A stretch of 64,000 nucleotides of DNA from Melampsora larici-populina 98AG31 (GCF_000204055.1 NW_006768767.1:1280168-1344167), one strand, 5' to 3'; counted from the stretch's first letter, positions 10,517-21,435 are shown. The notes: generated by a model from the sequence alone, not told the origin. Translations and numbers: made by a program.

Positions 10517-13500
10517 AAAAAGAAAATGTAAGTCTTCTTAATACTCAAGAAAGGTCTATTATTCATAAGTTTTCTGAGCTAACAAAAAATGACTTTGCTT
10601 TACCTATGTTAGATGAAATGGCTAAGAACTTCAAACAAGTTCATCACAGATTCAATGAATTGGATAAGGTAGATAGGATTTTTGAGGATCATTTTTTAAC
10701 TAGTAGCTCAAATATGGAGCAAATTTTTAATAAGGTTGATGTAGTTTCTCAATTAAGTAGAAAATATATTCAAAATATTTATGAAGTAGTTGACAGAATA
10801 GATCAAAAGATTTTCAGTGAGGGCTCTCCCTTTATCTCTGCGTTAGATTCTTTCAAAAAATTTTTAAATGAAAATAAAAAATTATCTGTTTCCACTTCTT
10901 TTTCTAAATTGTCTCCAATGTCAAATGAAAAATTTTCTTCTACTGTCCCAAACCTTGAGAGTACAGAACCAAAGAGTGAGAATCATAAAGTCTTCATGAC
11001 TATATTGAAACACATGCATGATCAACTTTTTGAATCAATGAAAAATGTTTTAAGTGAGAAATTCGAAACTTTTGAAAAAGAATTGACAACCTTGAGTAAT
11101 ATTCTTGAAGAAAATCAGAAATTAGCTTTTGATGAAAAGGAACAACTTGAAAACATACAGAGAGTTCAATCCAATAATATTGAGAATATTATAATCAAGC
11201 AAACTGAGCAAGAGAAGTATTTAGATTCAAGGTTTAACAGACTTGAAAAGATGATTATTGACATGAATAACAATAACAATAAGGACAAAACTTCTCTTGT
11301 GGAAGAGTTCCATCAACTTCGAGAGTCCACTCGAGCAGGTCCTAAAGTTGAATCCTTAGTGAATAACTTTGAAAGACTGAGAGTGTCCAATAGAAGTACG
11401 CAGAGAGATAATAGACCTCCCTCAAGGATGGCACCTCCGCATATGCAAAACTTGAATGAATTCGAAACTTCACCTATTCAAGATAGAAATAGAGTTCAGT
11501 ATAATGAACAAAGTTTTGTAACTGAAAGACCTCCACGTAGAGAGAGTTCAATTGTTGAACTTCAAACTACTGAAGCTTTACAAGAGGCAGCAGTGAGAAA
11601 AGAAGTTTTACGAAACTTTCCCAACGTTAAAGACTGGCCCGAGTTTAACGGTGAAGGTGAATATAACCACCAAGAATTCATTGACTGGGTGGATCAGGTA
11701 CGAACTACTATGAACCCACCAGATGTTTTAATAACATCTAAATTACCTTTGGTTTTCAAAGGAACCGCTCGACAATGGATTTTAGCCGTAATAAAAGAAG
11801 ACACCCCATATAATAAAACATGGGACGAATGGAAAGAAGCCATCCAGGCCAGATTTGGAAATGCTCAGTGGAAGAATAAAATGGAAAGAGCATTCATGGC
11901 TGATTATTTTAAACTTGAAAATGCTCATGAATGTGTTCAATGGGCTAACAAGCAACTTGTAAGAATCACGGCATTTCAACCTGAAGCTACTAGTAGTGAA
12001 ATGGTAGACAAACTGTTGTGGAGAGTCCCAGCCGCTATCAGAATTCCGGTAAGAAACAGGATTGGTGTAGATGGTAAATGGACTGCGTTCATTCTTGCAT
12101 TTGAGGAGATCAGCAAGGATATTCCTCAACCTAGGAAGTCCTTACCATTTAAAAACACCTTGGTCCGGAATAATGATACTCCAAAACAAAGCAGCAGTAC
12201 AAAAGTACAAGCTCCTACAAGCGTTAGAAAGACAGCTCGAGCATGTAACAACTGTGGTAGTACGGATCCAACTCATGTATGGAAAACATGCAAAGGGAAA
12301 GGTAAAGCAATCAACAATGTTGACGCTGAAGGAGTAGAAGAAGAAGAAGAAGAAGACTACACTTCATATAACATTAATGAATATGAAGACAGTGACGAAG
12401 AAAAAGAGACAGAGTTGGCTACAGCAGTTGATGCAATAGAGAGTAACTTTGAGCCAGAAGTTAGCATTGCACAGCTACACTCTGAAGCAGAATTGCCTCT
12501 CATTACATCTCCAAGGGAAGGAAATGTGAGAATAAGTGACGCAAAACTGCTGAAGTGCCGACCAGCTGCGGGTAAGGCCCATACCATTGGTTATCATAGT
12601 TTGACAAGAGTGATAGTTAATGACCAAGACGCAGAAGCACTTTTAGACAGTGGTGCATCTTGTTCAGTGGTGGGGAGCCAATATCTCACCACTTTATTAC
12701 CAGACTGGAAATCGAGAATGGTTCCCTGTGAAAATAACATAAAATTCACAGGGTGTGGCGGAAGTTTATTTCCTTTAGGTGTAATTTCTTTGAAACTTGT
12801 TTTTCCGCATCCGCAAGAATCAGTCAGAATTGATGCTGAATTTGTAGTTATGGAAAACTCGCATACCAAATATCTCATAATAGGAGATGAGTTTTTATCC
12901 ATGTATGGAATAGACATTTTTCATAGTAAAGATAAATACTTCACATTTGGAAATGATGTGAAGAAAAAGAAGTTTGGACTTCCAATTCAAAGACCAAAGT
13001 TGACAGGACTTGTCTTTAAAAAACAAGAAGACGTAGGAACTCCGCAAGATGAGAAAATTCCTGCAATTGAACCGGTTAATGCAACTCCACCATTAATGGA
13101 GAGTATCAAGGAAGCCAAGTTTAGTCCCAAGCTCACAGAGAAACAACATGAACAAATTGTCAGATTGATTGCCAAATTCAAAGACCAATTTGGGTTAGGC
13201 GATAGCCCACTAGGAACAATTGACAAACACAAAGTGAGTATTCAATTGAGTATTGAAAAACCATACCCACCTATATTGCGGAAAGCAGCTTATCCAGCTA
13301 GTCCTAGGAATAGAGTGGAGATTGAGAAACATCTTGATGAATTATTAAAACTCGGTGTAATTCGTAAAGTTGGAGAATCAGAGGAAGTAGACATTACTAC
13401 ACCGGTAATCATTGCATGGCACAATGGAAAGTCTAGACTGTGTGGTGACTTCAGAGCACTGAACACATATACATTACCTGATAGATACCCCTTACCAAGA

Positions 13501-16203
13501 TGTGACCATGTGCTGATCAATCTTGGTAAGGCAGTATACATTACAACTATGGATGTATTCAAAGGTTTCCATCAAAATGTTATAGACGAGGCATGCAGAA
13601 AATTTTTAAGAATTATCTGCCATATGGGTATCTTTGAATATCTGAAGATGCCCTTTGGAATCAAGAATGCACCAGCTTTCTTTCAAAGGATGATGGATAT
13701 AGAATTCAGCAAAGAACTGCGAGAAGGGTGGTTAAAAATCTTCATTGATGATATTATCATATTCCATGATAACTGGGAGGACCATGTCAAAGCTATTGAA
13801 AAAGTTTTGATTAAAGTCAAGGCTATGGGGATGACAATTTCTTTGAAGAAAAGCAATTTTGGTTTCCATGAAGTCCGAGCACTAGGACATTTAGTATCCG
13901 GACTATGGATTGCAATTGACCAAAATAAGACAGCAGCAGTGCTGCAAAAACCTCCACCACAAGGCATCAAAGACATGCAAAGTTTCTTGGGGTTTGCCAG
14001 CTATTATAGAAATTTTTTAGAAAATTATGGTAAAGTTGCAAATTGCCTATATAAATTGTTTGCCAAAGGTGTTTCATTTGAAATGACCGCTGAAAGAATT
14101 CACGCATGGAAAAAGATACGAAATATGATTACCACAGCACCAGTTTTATTGCAACCGGATTTCACTAAACCGTTCAAATTGTATGTTGACGCATCATTTG
14201 AAGGTCTAGGTGCTGCATTACATCAAGTACAAATTATTGATGGTAAATCCAGGGAAGGCCCAGTTGTATTCATATCCAGGCATCTCAAAGACAGTGAAAC
14301 CAGATATGGTTCACCACAATTAGAAGCACTCGCATTGGTTTGGGCATTGGAGAAGTTACACTACTACTTAGATGGCGTGTACTTTGAAGTGATTACTGAT
14401 TGTACAGGAGTGAGATCTTTGATGAACATCAAAACTCCAAATAGACACATGTTAAGATGGATGTTGGCTATTCAAGAATATCGTCCATACATGACTATTA
14501 CACATAGACCAGGTAAAATGCATAACAATGCAGATGGTCTCAGCAGAATGGCTTTGCCAAATGATAGCAGTAATCCTGCGTGGGATCCAGAAGACGCAGA
14601 GATAGACATCCCCGTCATGGGATTAAGTTTGGCAGAACTCAGCACTGAATTCTTTGAAGAAATCAAAGAGAGCTATAATACTAACGTGAATACAACTAAG
14701 TTAGTATCAATGATGTCCAAAGACAAAGCTAATTTAAGTCTAGCAAGTAGTCTTGAGTCACCATGGAAAGAATTGTATGCAGAAGGGAAATTCTCATTAC
14801 AATCCGGACTTTTATACTTCAGAGAGAAGCATAGCTCGGTAGTTGTTCTTGTGTCAGAAAAACACATTGAACAAATATTGCAGACATGTCATGATGAATT
14901 TCTATCTGGACATATGGGAGTAGATCGGACTCTGGAAAGAGTGAGTACCACAGCTTGGTGGTTTCAGTGGAAATTAGACACTGAGAAATATGTCAGTAGC
15001 TGTGACAGATGCCAAAAAGCAAACAAAGCTACAGGAAAAAGATATGGTCTCCTACAGAGTATTGAGAAACCTACATATCCTTGGCAAGTCATTAACATGG
15101 ACTTTGTCACAGCATTGCCACCAGGTGGCAGAGACAATTACAATTCCGCTTTAGTTGTTGTAGACCGATTTTCAAGACGAGTAAGATTTTTGCCGTGCTA
15201 CAAAGAATCTTCAGCAATGGATATTGCTTTACTCTTCTGGGAAAGACTGATCAGTGATGTAGGTTTACCGAGGGTAATAATCAGTGACAGAGATCCTAAA
15301 TTCACGTCTGAATTTTGGAAAAGCTTATTTGAAATCATGGGGACAAAATTAGCTTTCTCCACAGCATACCACCCCCAAACAGATGGCTTAGCGGAAAGAT
15401 GCATTCAAACATTTGAAGAAATGTTGCGGAAATTCTGTGCCTTTGGCCTTGAATTCAAGGATAAAGATGGGTATACGCATGACTGGACAACCTTGTTACC
15501 GGCTTTAGAAATTGCTTACAACACCAGTGTTCACAGTTCTACCAACAAAACACCCTTTGAGATAGAAAGAGGTTTTTGCCCTAGGTTACCTAAAGATAAA
15601 TTTAAGAGTAGAGATGTAGAAATCCACCCAACTTCTTTAAGTTTTGCCACAATGATAAGTAAAGCAAGAGAATTTGCAAATCAATGCATCAAAGAAGCGG
15701 AAGAGTACAATAAGGAAAGGTGGGATAAAACTCATAAGGAGCCAAACTTCAAAGTTGGAGATCAAGTCCTGTTGTCAACAGTGAATTTCAACAACATACA
15801 AGGGCCAAAAAAATTGAGAGACCCTTTTGTTGGACCTTTTGTCATCTCCAAACTTGTAGGACCCAATGCAGTGGAACTTATATTACATGGAGAACTAGAA
15901 AGAAAGCATCCGGTCTTTCCAGTATCATTGATAAAGAAGTACAATGATCCAACACAAGATAAGTTTCCCAGAAAGACAAAAGTGGTAGTTCCACCCTTTG
16001 AGCCGGAAAAAGAAAAGCAGTTTCTTAAAATTCTTCGAGAGAAAAGAGTGAAGAATAAGGACAACAAAGATGAAGTCTTATACCTGGTAAGGTACAAGAA
16101 TCATGGAGCAGACTCTGATGAATGGTTACCAGCGGATAAAGTCCCTAACTCCAAAGTAAACCTTAGAGCCTTTAGAGCAGCAAAGAGAGATCACACTTCA
16201 TGA
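9757..16203 (+). CDS. Gag-Pol polyprotein of Ty3 element 1 (frame open for 2148 aa)
   Basis: Frame open from the ATG at 9757 to the TGA at 16203. Residues 1-250 are low-complexity and overlap ORF1, so translation may really start later, for example at the ATG near 10606. Then: coiled-coil-rich region to ~600; gag core ~615-790; a C-x2-C-x6-H-x4-C knuckle near 830-845; protease LLDSGAS near 963; RT ~1165-1385 with catalytic FIDD at 1329-1332 (usually YIDD); RNase H ~1475-1595 (YVDASFEG); integrase zinc finger ~1710-1755; integrase core with D near 1782 (NMDFVT), D near 1843 (SDRDPKF) and E near 1879 (LAERC); chromodomain ~2085-2145. The product should form capsids, copy the RNA and integrate it, with the chromodomain directing integration to chromatin. 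Confidence 0.93.
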   Translation: MSDKRTSSVRSRTEPSRYGNLVKDSGRADGRRIEPKAGPSGQREGSRGSSKSSTGASQPGKPLSIPPPILPGSLPLSSETLDAGGAVQGSEVPGSLAEAQAGLSRMGSRPSDGRLGSDQAQAMQGIRLPIQEELASSDQGVLSGRQEDHGLASTLLQERDSELEPERSLHQGLLSEKRGESSSSGYLSASSDHGGPTPKALQAFPQRQSSPIGSRRRESLCESSGNDGSNPPPRGGFQQLQSTPRQVQSSKQVKKENVSLLNTQERSIIHKFSELTKNDFALPMLDEMAKNFKQVHHRFNELDKVDRIFEDHFLTSSSNMEQIFNKVDVVSQLSRKYIQNIYEVVDRIDQKIFSEGSPFISALDSFKKFLNENKKLSVSTSFSKLSPMSNEKFSSTVPNLESTEPKSENHKVFMTILKHMHDQLFESMKNVLSEKFETFEKELTTLSNILEENQKLAFDEKEQLENIQRVQSNNIENIIIKQTEQEKYLDSRFNRLEKMIIDMNNNNNKDKTSLVEEFHQLRESTRAGPKVESLVNNFERLRVSNRSTQRDNRPPSRMAPPHMQNLNEFETSPIQDRNRVQYNEQSFVTERPPRRESSIVELQTTEALQEAAVRKEVLRNFPNVKDWPEFNGEGEYNHQEFIDWVDQVRTTMNPPDVLITSKLPLVFKGTARQWILAVIKEDTPYNKTWDEWKEAIQARFGNAQWKNKMERAFMADYFKLENAHECVQWANKQLVRITAFQPEATSSEMVDKLLWRVPAAIRIPVRNRIGVDGKWTAFILAFEEISKDIPQPRKSLPFKNTLVRNNDTPKQSSSTKVQAPTSVRKTARACNNCGSTDPTHVWKTCKGKGKAINNVDAEGVEEEEEEDYTSYNINEYEDSDEEKETELATAVDAIESNFEPEVSIAQLHSEAELPLITSPREGNVRISDAKLLKCRPAAGKAHTIGYHSLTRVIVNDQDAEALLDSGASCSVVGSQYLTTLLPDWKSRMVPCENNIKFTGCGGSLFPLGVISLKLVFPHPQESVRIDAEFVVMENSHTKYLIIGDEFLSMYGIDIFHSKDKYFTFGNDVKKKKFGLPIQRPKLTGLVFKKQEDVGTPQDEKIPAIEPVNATPPLMESIKEAKFSPKLTEKQHEQIVRLIAKFKDQFGLGDSPLGTIDKHKVSIQLSIEKPYPPILRKAAYPASPRNRVEIEKHLDELLKLGVIRKVGESEEVDITTPVIIAWHNGKSRLCGDFRALNTYTLPDRYPLPRCDHVLINLGKAVYITTMDVFKGFHQNVIDEACRKFLRIICHMGIFEYLKMPFGIKNAPAFFQRMMDIEFSKELREGWLKIFIDDIIIFHDNWEDHVKAIEKVLIKVKAMGMTISLKKSNFGFHEVRALGHLVSGLWIAIDQNKTAAVLQKPPPQGIKDMQSFLGFASYYRNFLENYGKVANCLYKLFAKGVSFEMTAERIHAWKKIRNMITTAPVLLQPDFTKPFKLYVDASFEGLGAALHQVQIIDGKSREGPVVFISRHLKDSETRYGSPQLEALALVWALEKLHYYLDGVYFEVITDCTGVRSLMNIKTPNRHMLRWMLAIQEYRPYMTITHRPGKMHNNADGLSRMALPNDSSNPAWDPEDAEIDIPVMGLSLAELSTEFFEEIKESYNTNVNTTKLVSMMSKDKANLSLASSLESPWKELYAEGKFSLQSGLLYFREKHSSVVVLVSEKHIEQILQTCHDEFLSGHMGVDRTLERVSTTAWWFQWKLDTEKYVSSCDRCQKANKATGKRYGLLQSIEKPTYPWQVINMDFVTALPPGGRDNYNSALVVVDRFSRRVRFLPCYKESSAMDIALLFWERLISDVGLPRVIISDRDPKFTSEFWKSLFEIMGTKLAFSTAYHPQTDGLAERCIQTFEEMLRKFCAFGLEFKDKDGYTHDWTTLLPALEIAYNTSVHSSTNKTPFEIERGFCPRLPKDKFKSRDVEIHPTSLSFATMISKAREFANQCIKEAEEYNKERWDKTHKEPNFKVGDQVLLSTVNFNNIQGPKKLRDPFVGPFVISKLVGPNAVELILHGELERKHPVFPVSLIKKYNDPTQDKFPRKTKVVVPPFEPEKEKQFLKILREKRVKNKDNKDEVLYLVRYKNHGADSDEWLPADKVPNSKVNLRAFRAAKRDHTS

Positions 16204-16222
16204 AAGTGGTATGACCTCCTTT

Positions 16223-16234
16223 GGTGGTGGGGAA
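16223..16234 (+). promoter_or_regulatory. polypurine tract of Ty3 element 1
   Basis: GGTGGTGGGGAA sits immediately before the TGTCAG start of the 3' LTR, the expected place and composition for the plus-strand primer. It fixes the LTR start. Confidence 0.75.
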
Positions 16235-17157
16235 TGTCAGCCCCGAGCCCTATTACTAGTACCAAAGGGCTGCCCAAATAACTATAAAATAACAAAAATA
16301 ATAATTACAACTCATGGCTCAGTTTCAAGAGCCAAGTACGTATGTAATTACATATAGTTACATATGAAATTACATATGTACATACATGTAGATGTAACCT
16401 TTTGGTTATATTATGTAAGATTGCCTTTCACAAGTGCGTATCACAGGAGTAACACAAGAGTTACACCCGTGCGTAATCAGATAATAATTAAATAATTAAA
16501 ATTCATGATTACATACGTCAAATGAGTATGTAATCAAACCACAAGTTGTACATAAAGGATTCTCAGGGTTTTGAGTATATAAAGAGCTCTCTGACCCGCC
16601 AGGAAAATCCATTATCATCATTACATATCATCAAATTATCAGTAAACATCATCAATCAGATAAATAAGAGTCCTTGTCCTCTTTCATTAGACATTGTATA
16701 TTTCTCTAATTGATCATTGCTTTTGTTATTTGTAGAAGTTCTTTTGAAGACTTCTTCCAGGAGGTGATCCTTGCAGTACTGCTCAAGTTATTAAGGGAAT
16801 TCAATAACTTGAGAAACTCTAAATTCACGGGAGTTCCTCTGTGTTCAGAGTTTAAAGAACTTTAAATATCACTAGGTGATATTTCCCTTGATTAGCAAAC
16901 TCTAGAGTAGAGTGTTGTTAGCTTGGGCACGAAACTAGACTGTAGTTTCTACTCTTATTCCTGCTAGAAGACTCCTGTCTTGCATTAATTCCCGGATTGA
17001 TATCCAAAACCCTCTGTTAAGAGGTCATCTAACTGAAGTCAGTGCGGATTTGATCCCACTGCTTCTTAACAAACCTTGTTTTGAAACTTAAAACAAGGTT
17101 CTCACGCGCTTAATAAACTTAGTTTATTATTCCACCCTTTTTCTTTAGTGGTTTACT
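16235..17157 (+). repeat. 3' LTR of Ty3 element 1, truncated at its end
   Basis: It is near-identical to the 5' LTR up to about 16890, then differs at many positions, mostly inside hairpins. It stops at TTTACT, so the last 26 bp of the 5' LTR (7807-7832) are missing, and the 29-bp host duplication follows directly. Confidence 0.85.
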
Positions 17158-18074
17158 TGAGTGAAGGTTTGTACAGCGACGATTCCGATGAGGAATGGGA
17201 TATTGATTCAGAAAATGTTGAACCTGAAAAGGTACTTGACCCTATAGTTTCTTGAGCAATTCATGCTAGATCATGTGCCGAGTAAAGCGAAGCTGATTTA
17301 TGATGACAGGATGCCAGGTTCAAAGCAACCATTCATGTCGCAGACACCTCGTCAGTATGGCTCTACATATGCTTATACTTTCTTGAAGAATACTCATCTT
17401 AAAATTATAGACGACGGACTTATCGTGCCTTTATCGAGTACTCGATTTGCGGGTGAGTAAAGATCATCTTTACAACGGAAACCATCATTATGAACACTGC
17501 CGTGTTTCAGCTTGCAAGTCTGATCTTTCTTCATCACTTTAGAGCACTGTATTTCGCACCCCTGCGGTCTGCATACAAGCAACACTGTATCACGCGGCTT
17601 GTAACGGCGAATCTTGGTCAACAAAAACACCCTATTCCTTGGCCTGAGTGGGCCGAAGCTCGTAGCACCCCTCATACCACTGTACCTGGTTTCAAGACTC
17701 TCTCAAGCCCAAAAAGCCTGTACCGCCTAGCCGATAGTGAGTAAATCTAATTTTATATCTGGGGCCTGACACCATGGCAATTGGAGGAACTCTGACTTAG
17801 ATTCTTGTGATTGTGTCAAGTGTTGATCATTCCTCAACTAAAAGGCATATGTCACCAACAAATTGTTGACTCTCTAGATGCAATGAATGTAATCACCGAG
17901 ATTCAGAGCTCAGTCTTCCAGCAACACGAGGAACTGCGTGTGGAGGCCTATAAAGTGATGCGTAGAAACTGGCGATCATATCGTTGTGCGGTGATCGCTC
18001 CTTTCATCACGAACCTGTCACCAGAGGAATCAATTCTTGTTTTTAATCACATACTCAAGGATCTTACTCCCTAG

Positions 18075-19490
18075 AATTGTCTTCATCAACTTACTTTTGG
18101 TGGAATCTGGATTCTGAGTGGTATACTGACATGTGCTTTCTAGATGAGCAAAACGGGCATGTATTTATGTTTCTAGCAGAACAGAACCAGTATGTATCTT
18201 GTTATATCATGTCGTTCATTGTCAATTATCACACTTCAGCTTTGTATTGTTTATGTCACATGAGAAGACAAATGTGACCATAACTTCCAATATGTGATCA
18301 GGTATTTCTAATCAGGTGTACATAGATGTATAGCATTACTTCTTCTCATTAGGCCTCACAGGCTCAGCTCTGACAAAGACTGCCTTGTTTTTTTGCTGTA
18401 TGTGCTATCTTGAACGATAACAGTTATTCAAGACTATGACTATCATATCAGAGGTACACTGACTGCTAGGAAATGGTATCTACTGTCAGTTTCATGGATG
18501 GAGTCCTATGTGAAAGCTGGACTCTGTTATGTTGGCAGTGTCTGTTGATTCAAGGTTGTAAGTAAGTGTAAGATCCAATCATGTTTGATTTCCAATTGAT
18601 TTTTATTGTTGTTGCATCTGAAAAAGTCCTCAAACAAAATCTTCGGGATTGCACCCCTTGGTTGGGGTCCTAGTCTCTAGACAATCTTAAACCAGACAGT
18701 CTGTGACATTTTGTCCCAAAAAGCATCCAATTGGCTCTTTCAAAAAAATCTCCTTATGGTGTAGCTTCCAGAGGCTTCACTTTGAAGATTACATGCATGT
18801 CTGTAAAGAGGAAAGTCTTTTTTCCCTTTCTTGTTGACGTTGTCTGCATTGCTTACAGTGCCTTTGTTTGTCTCTGTACATATGACATGGGGCTTGTACT
18901 CTATTCCCCATTGTCTTTGCTGAAGCTGTGTGATATGTATCTCTACAAGTGGATATCCAAAAAGTGCCTTTCATGTTTCATTAAGTGCTCACTGGGTTGC
19001 TCTTAGAGAGAGGACCTCTTGTCTTCTTGAGGTGATACGGATGCTTCTGCCAGGGAAGACCTGCCTAAGGCTACGCGCCAGTGGCGCCCAAGCGCGCCCA
19101 TTTCTCAAAAAACATGCCTAGGTGTGCCTTTCTTTTCAAGGGCTGCGTCCCCATCCTGAGCTTCTGGGGGATTCTTCACAAGTTTCCAATATGTACTGGG
19201 ATTGAAATCCTTTGTCTTGACATAAAGGGTGTCTGAAAGATTTCATGGGCTCATACAAATTCAACGCTTGTGTTTTTAATCACTCTTTGATAGAAGAGTC
19301 AAATTCCCAATGTTACTAAATTTATTTTTGTTTCCTTATCCCTTTTGATCCCTGCTTCTGCGGCTTACTTTACTACAATAACGGTGTCACAAAATCTATT
19401 GAACTTGGCTCAACTACTGCAAAGCTTTGCGCTCCAAATCTTCTGAAACCAACACTCAGAAACTTTGACACATACACAATCATTTCAGTC
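18075..19490. other. intergenic, CpG-poor, no gene seen
   Basis: Spacer between BTB copies B and C. It includes the upstream region of copy C. A short patch near 19070-19105 keeps several CpG sites (GCGCC-type motifs) and resembles the GCGCGCC-rich subterminal sequence of the hAT element at 47.8 kb, so it may be an old fragment of such an element. Short ORFs here have no recognisable product. Confidence 0.5.
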
Positions 19491-21435
19491 ATGGCGGCTA
19501 AGCTCGGCAGCCGTACGGTGACTGTGAGTAGAGATTCGACCCAATTGACTGATTGTATTCAGTACTGATCTCTCAATCTGTGCTTTCTGTTTTGGAATTA
19601 ATTTTGCCTCCCAATGTTACTATTCACACAATGACTTTGGAGGAGGAGCACTGTCTACATGACCCACATTATTGCCCCACGGAGCATATGTGTCATACGG
19701 AATGCCCGCATGAATTTTGACTGCACAAACAAAGAACCAAAACAGTAGTAGAAACATCTTTGACGGGACAATCATTGACATCAAGTGATCAACAAGAACT
19801 GGATGTGGACAAATTGATTGTCTATTTGAGCAGTTTGGTGTACAAAATGTATGCCAACTGGACCATGACATGGGAGGTGAGCTAAAGCCACTACCAGATT
19901 ACTTAATTTTGTCATTGACATTGCATTTTCCCGTGCAAATTGGTATTATAACATGTGAGCACCACTTAGTTTGGAATCCAGGCCAAGGGGGGATCACAGG
20001 TCATTAGCAAGGCTACTATCACCCAATGCAGTAATTCTGCCAAGTGGAAGACCATCAGTATTGGCAAAGTGATGGACGCACAAAAAATCCTGCACCTGGA
20101 ATCCTTTTCTAATGTAAGTATGCATGCACACCTAGAAATCAAGCCAGGTCTGAATCCTTCCCACACCTTGTAAATATAGGACACACTGTATTTTGCAATA
20201 ACATGGTCTCTTCAAGAGCAATCTCCCCTGTTGGAAAGTCAATGCAAGTTAAATGTTTTGAAAAAAGCCATGACGCAAATGCAGACCACCATGTTTGAAA
20301 CTGTGAACTGTCCCTTGATTGACATCACTCATTTGGTATTCAATACACAGCGGCACTATCAAACATTTATATGTTCAAAGCCATATACTCACACAGTTTG
20401 AATATTTTCAAAGATGTGAGTCCACTTTTTTATTTCATGCCGCATATCACAGCTTAGCTGTCTTACTGATTGTGAGCATACCCAGGCCACTCAGAGGAAT
20501 ATTCTGAGACTCAAAACACAGATCAAAAAAAATTCAGAGCAATGAGATAGAGGAACCTAGTACAGGCACATACTCGGATGATTCCAATGACGGATGGGAT
20601 AGTGATCCAGGCAATGATGAACCCAAAAAGGTGCTTATACATGCATCTCAAAGCTCTCTCTGATAGCTTATTTGTCAAGCAAAGTAAAATTGAATTGTGA
20701 CAACAGGATTCTACATTCAAAGCGACCATTCAAATCACAGGGACCTCATCAGTGCAATTCTCTTGGTAAATGCTTGCTCTAAGGATACTTATTCACTGAT
20801 ATTGTAGCCAAAGAGCATACCAAGCATTTATTGATTATGCAATCTGTGGGTTTGTGATGATGACTTCAAAAAAACTGCCACCCTTCAGCCTGAAAATACC
20901 TTTTTTTAACAAATCCAGTGCACTGTATTTTGCACCCCTACGGTCTGCATACCAACATTACCTAGTACAATATGGGCAATACCACACACAGCACCTTATT
21001 CCTTGGCCTGAGTGGGCCAAATCTCACTGTGCCCCTTGTACCATTGTTCCAGGTTTCAAATCCCTGACAAGCCCAAAAAGTCTTTACCGCCTGGCTGATA
21101 GTAAGTCAATCTCAACATCATATGCTTTGTCTCATGTGGGCTAAATGGAAGATCTCTGATCCACACTCTTCTGATGAACTCAAGTGTTGATCATTCCTGA
21201 ACTCAACGCTATATGTCACAAGCAAATCATTGATTCCCTAGAAGGGTATGTAGTCTCTGAGATCAAGAGTTCAGTTTTCAAGCAATACAAGGAACTGCGT
21301 GTGGAAGCATATAAACTGATGCACAAAAACTGGAAGTCATATTGGGGCCCTGAGATTTTTCTTTCAATCACAAATCTTTCTCAACAGGAGGCATTACTCT
21401 TTTTTGAGCACATACTTAGGGGTCTTGCTCCTTAA
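19491..21435 (+). pseudogene. MATH/BTB-like gene copy C, decayed
   Basis: Exon 1 (19491..19523, MAAKLGSRTVT) is intact and matches exon 1 of copy F. Exon 2 contains an in-frame stop where E and F read PHEFRL (here PHEF-stop). Exon 4 (from about 20180) shifts frame around 20335-20350, moving from ITHLVFNTQ to the frame reading IKHLYVQSHILTQFEYFQRC. The later exons, ALYFAPLRSAYQHY to SLYRLAD at about 20920-21102 and LIIPELNAICHKQIIDSL up to 21435, remain readable. Much of the decay is loss of CpG relative to E and F. It is not expected to give a functional protein. Confidence 0.78.

Larger units (their letters stand above)
6886..17157 (+). mobile_element. Ty3/Gypsy chromovirus-type retrotransposon 1, 10.3 kb
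   Basis: The order is 5' LTR (6886-7832), putative primer site, long leader, an accessory spliced ORF1, gag-pol (to 16203), polypurine tract, and 3' LTR (16235-17157). The domain order gag, protease, RT, RNase H, integrase, chromodomain is that of Ty3/Gypsy chromoviruses. The element is inserted in the same orientation as BTB copy B. The gag-pol frame is open over its whole length, so protein functions may be intact, but the 3' LTR lacks the last 26 bp of the 5' LTR. The element is long, mostly because of its leader and extra ORF. Confidence 0.93.
5401..18074 (+). pseudogene. MATH/BTB-like gene copy B, disrupted by two LTR-element insertions
   Basis: Exons: 5401..5424, 5509..5716+6111..6148, 6258..6398, 6466..6709, 6785..6885+17187..17231, 17310..17350, 17411..17452, 17543..17736 and 17821..18074. 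With the two insertions and one copy of each target duplication ignored, the coding length is 1332 nt (443 aa), all phases agree, and exon 5 is 146 nt exactly as in E and F. The N-terminal half is MATH-like; BTB signatures follow (ITHLVFRSKRSG, LYVPSHVLEKYEYF, an acidic SDDSDEEWD linker, FAPLRSAY, SPKSLYRLAD). A solo LTR lies in exon 2 and a full Ty3 element in exon 5. The gene was probably intact until recently. As it stands it cannot give a normal protein. Confidence 0.8.
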
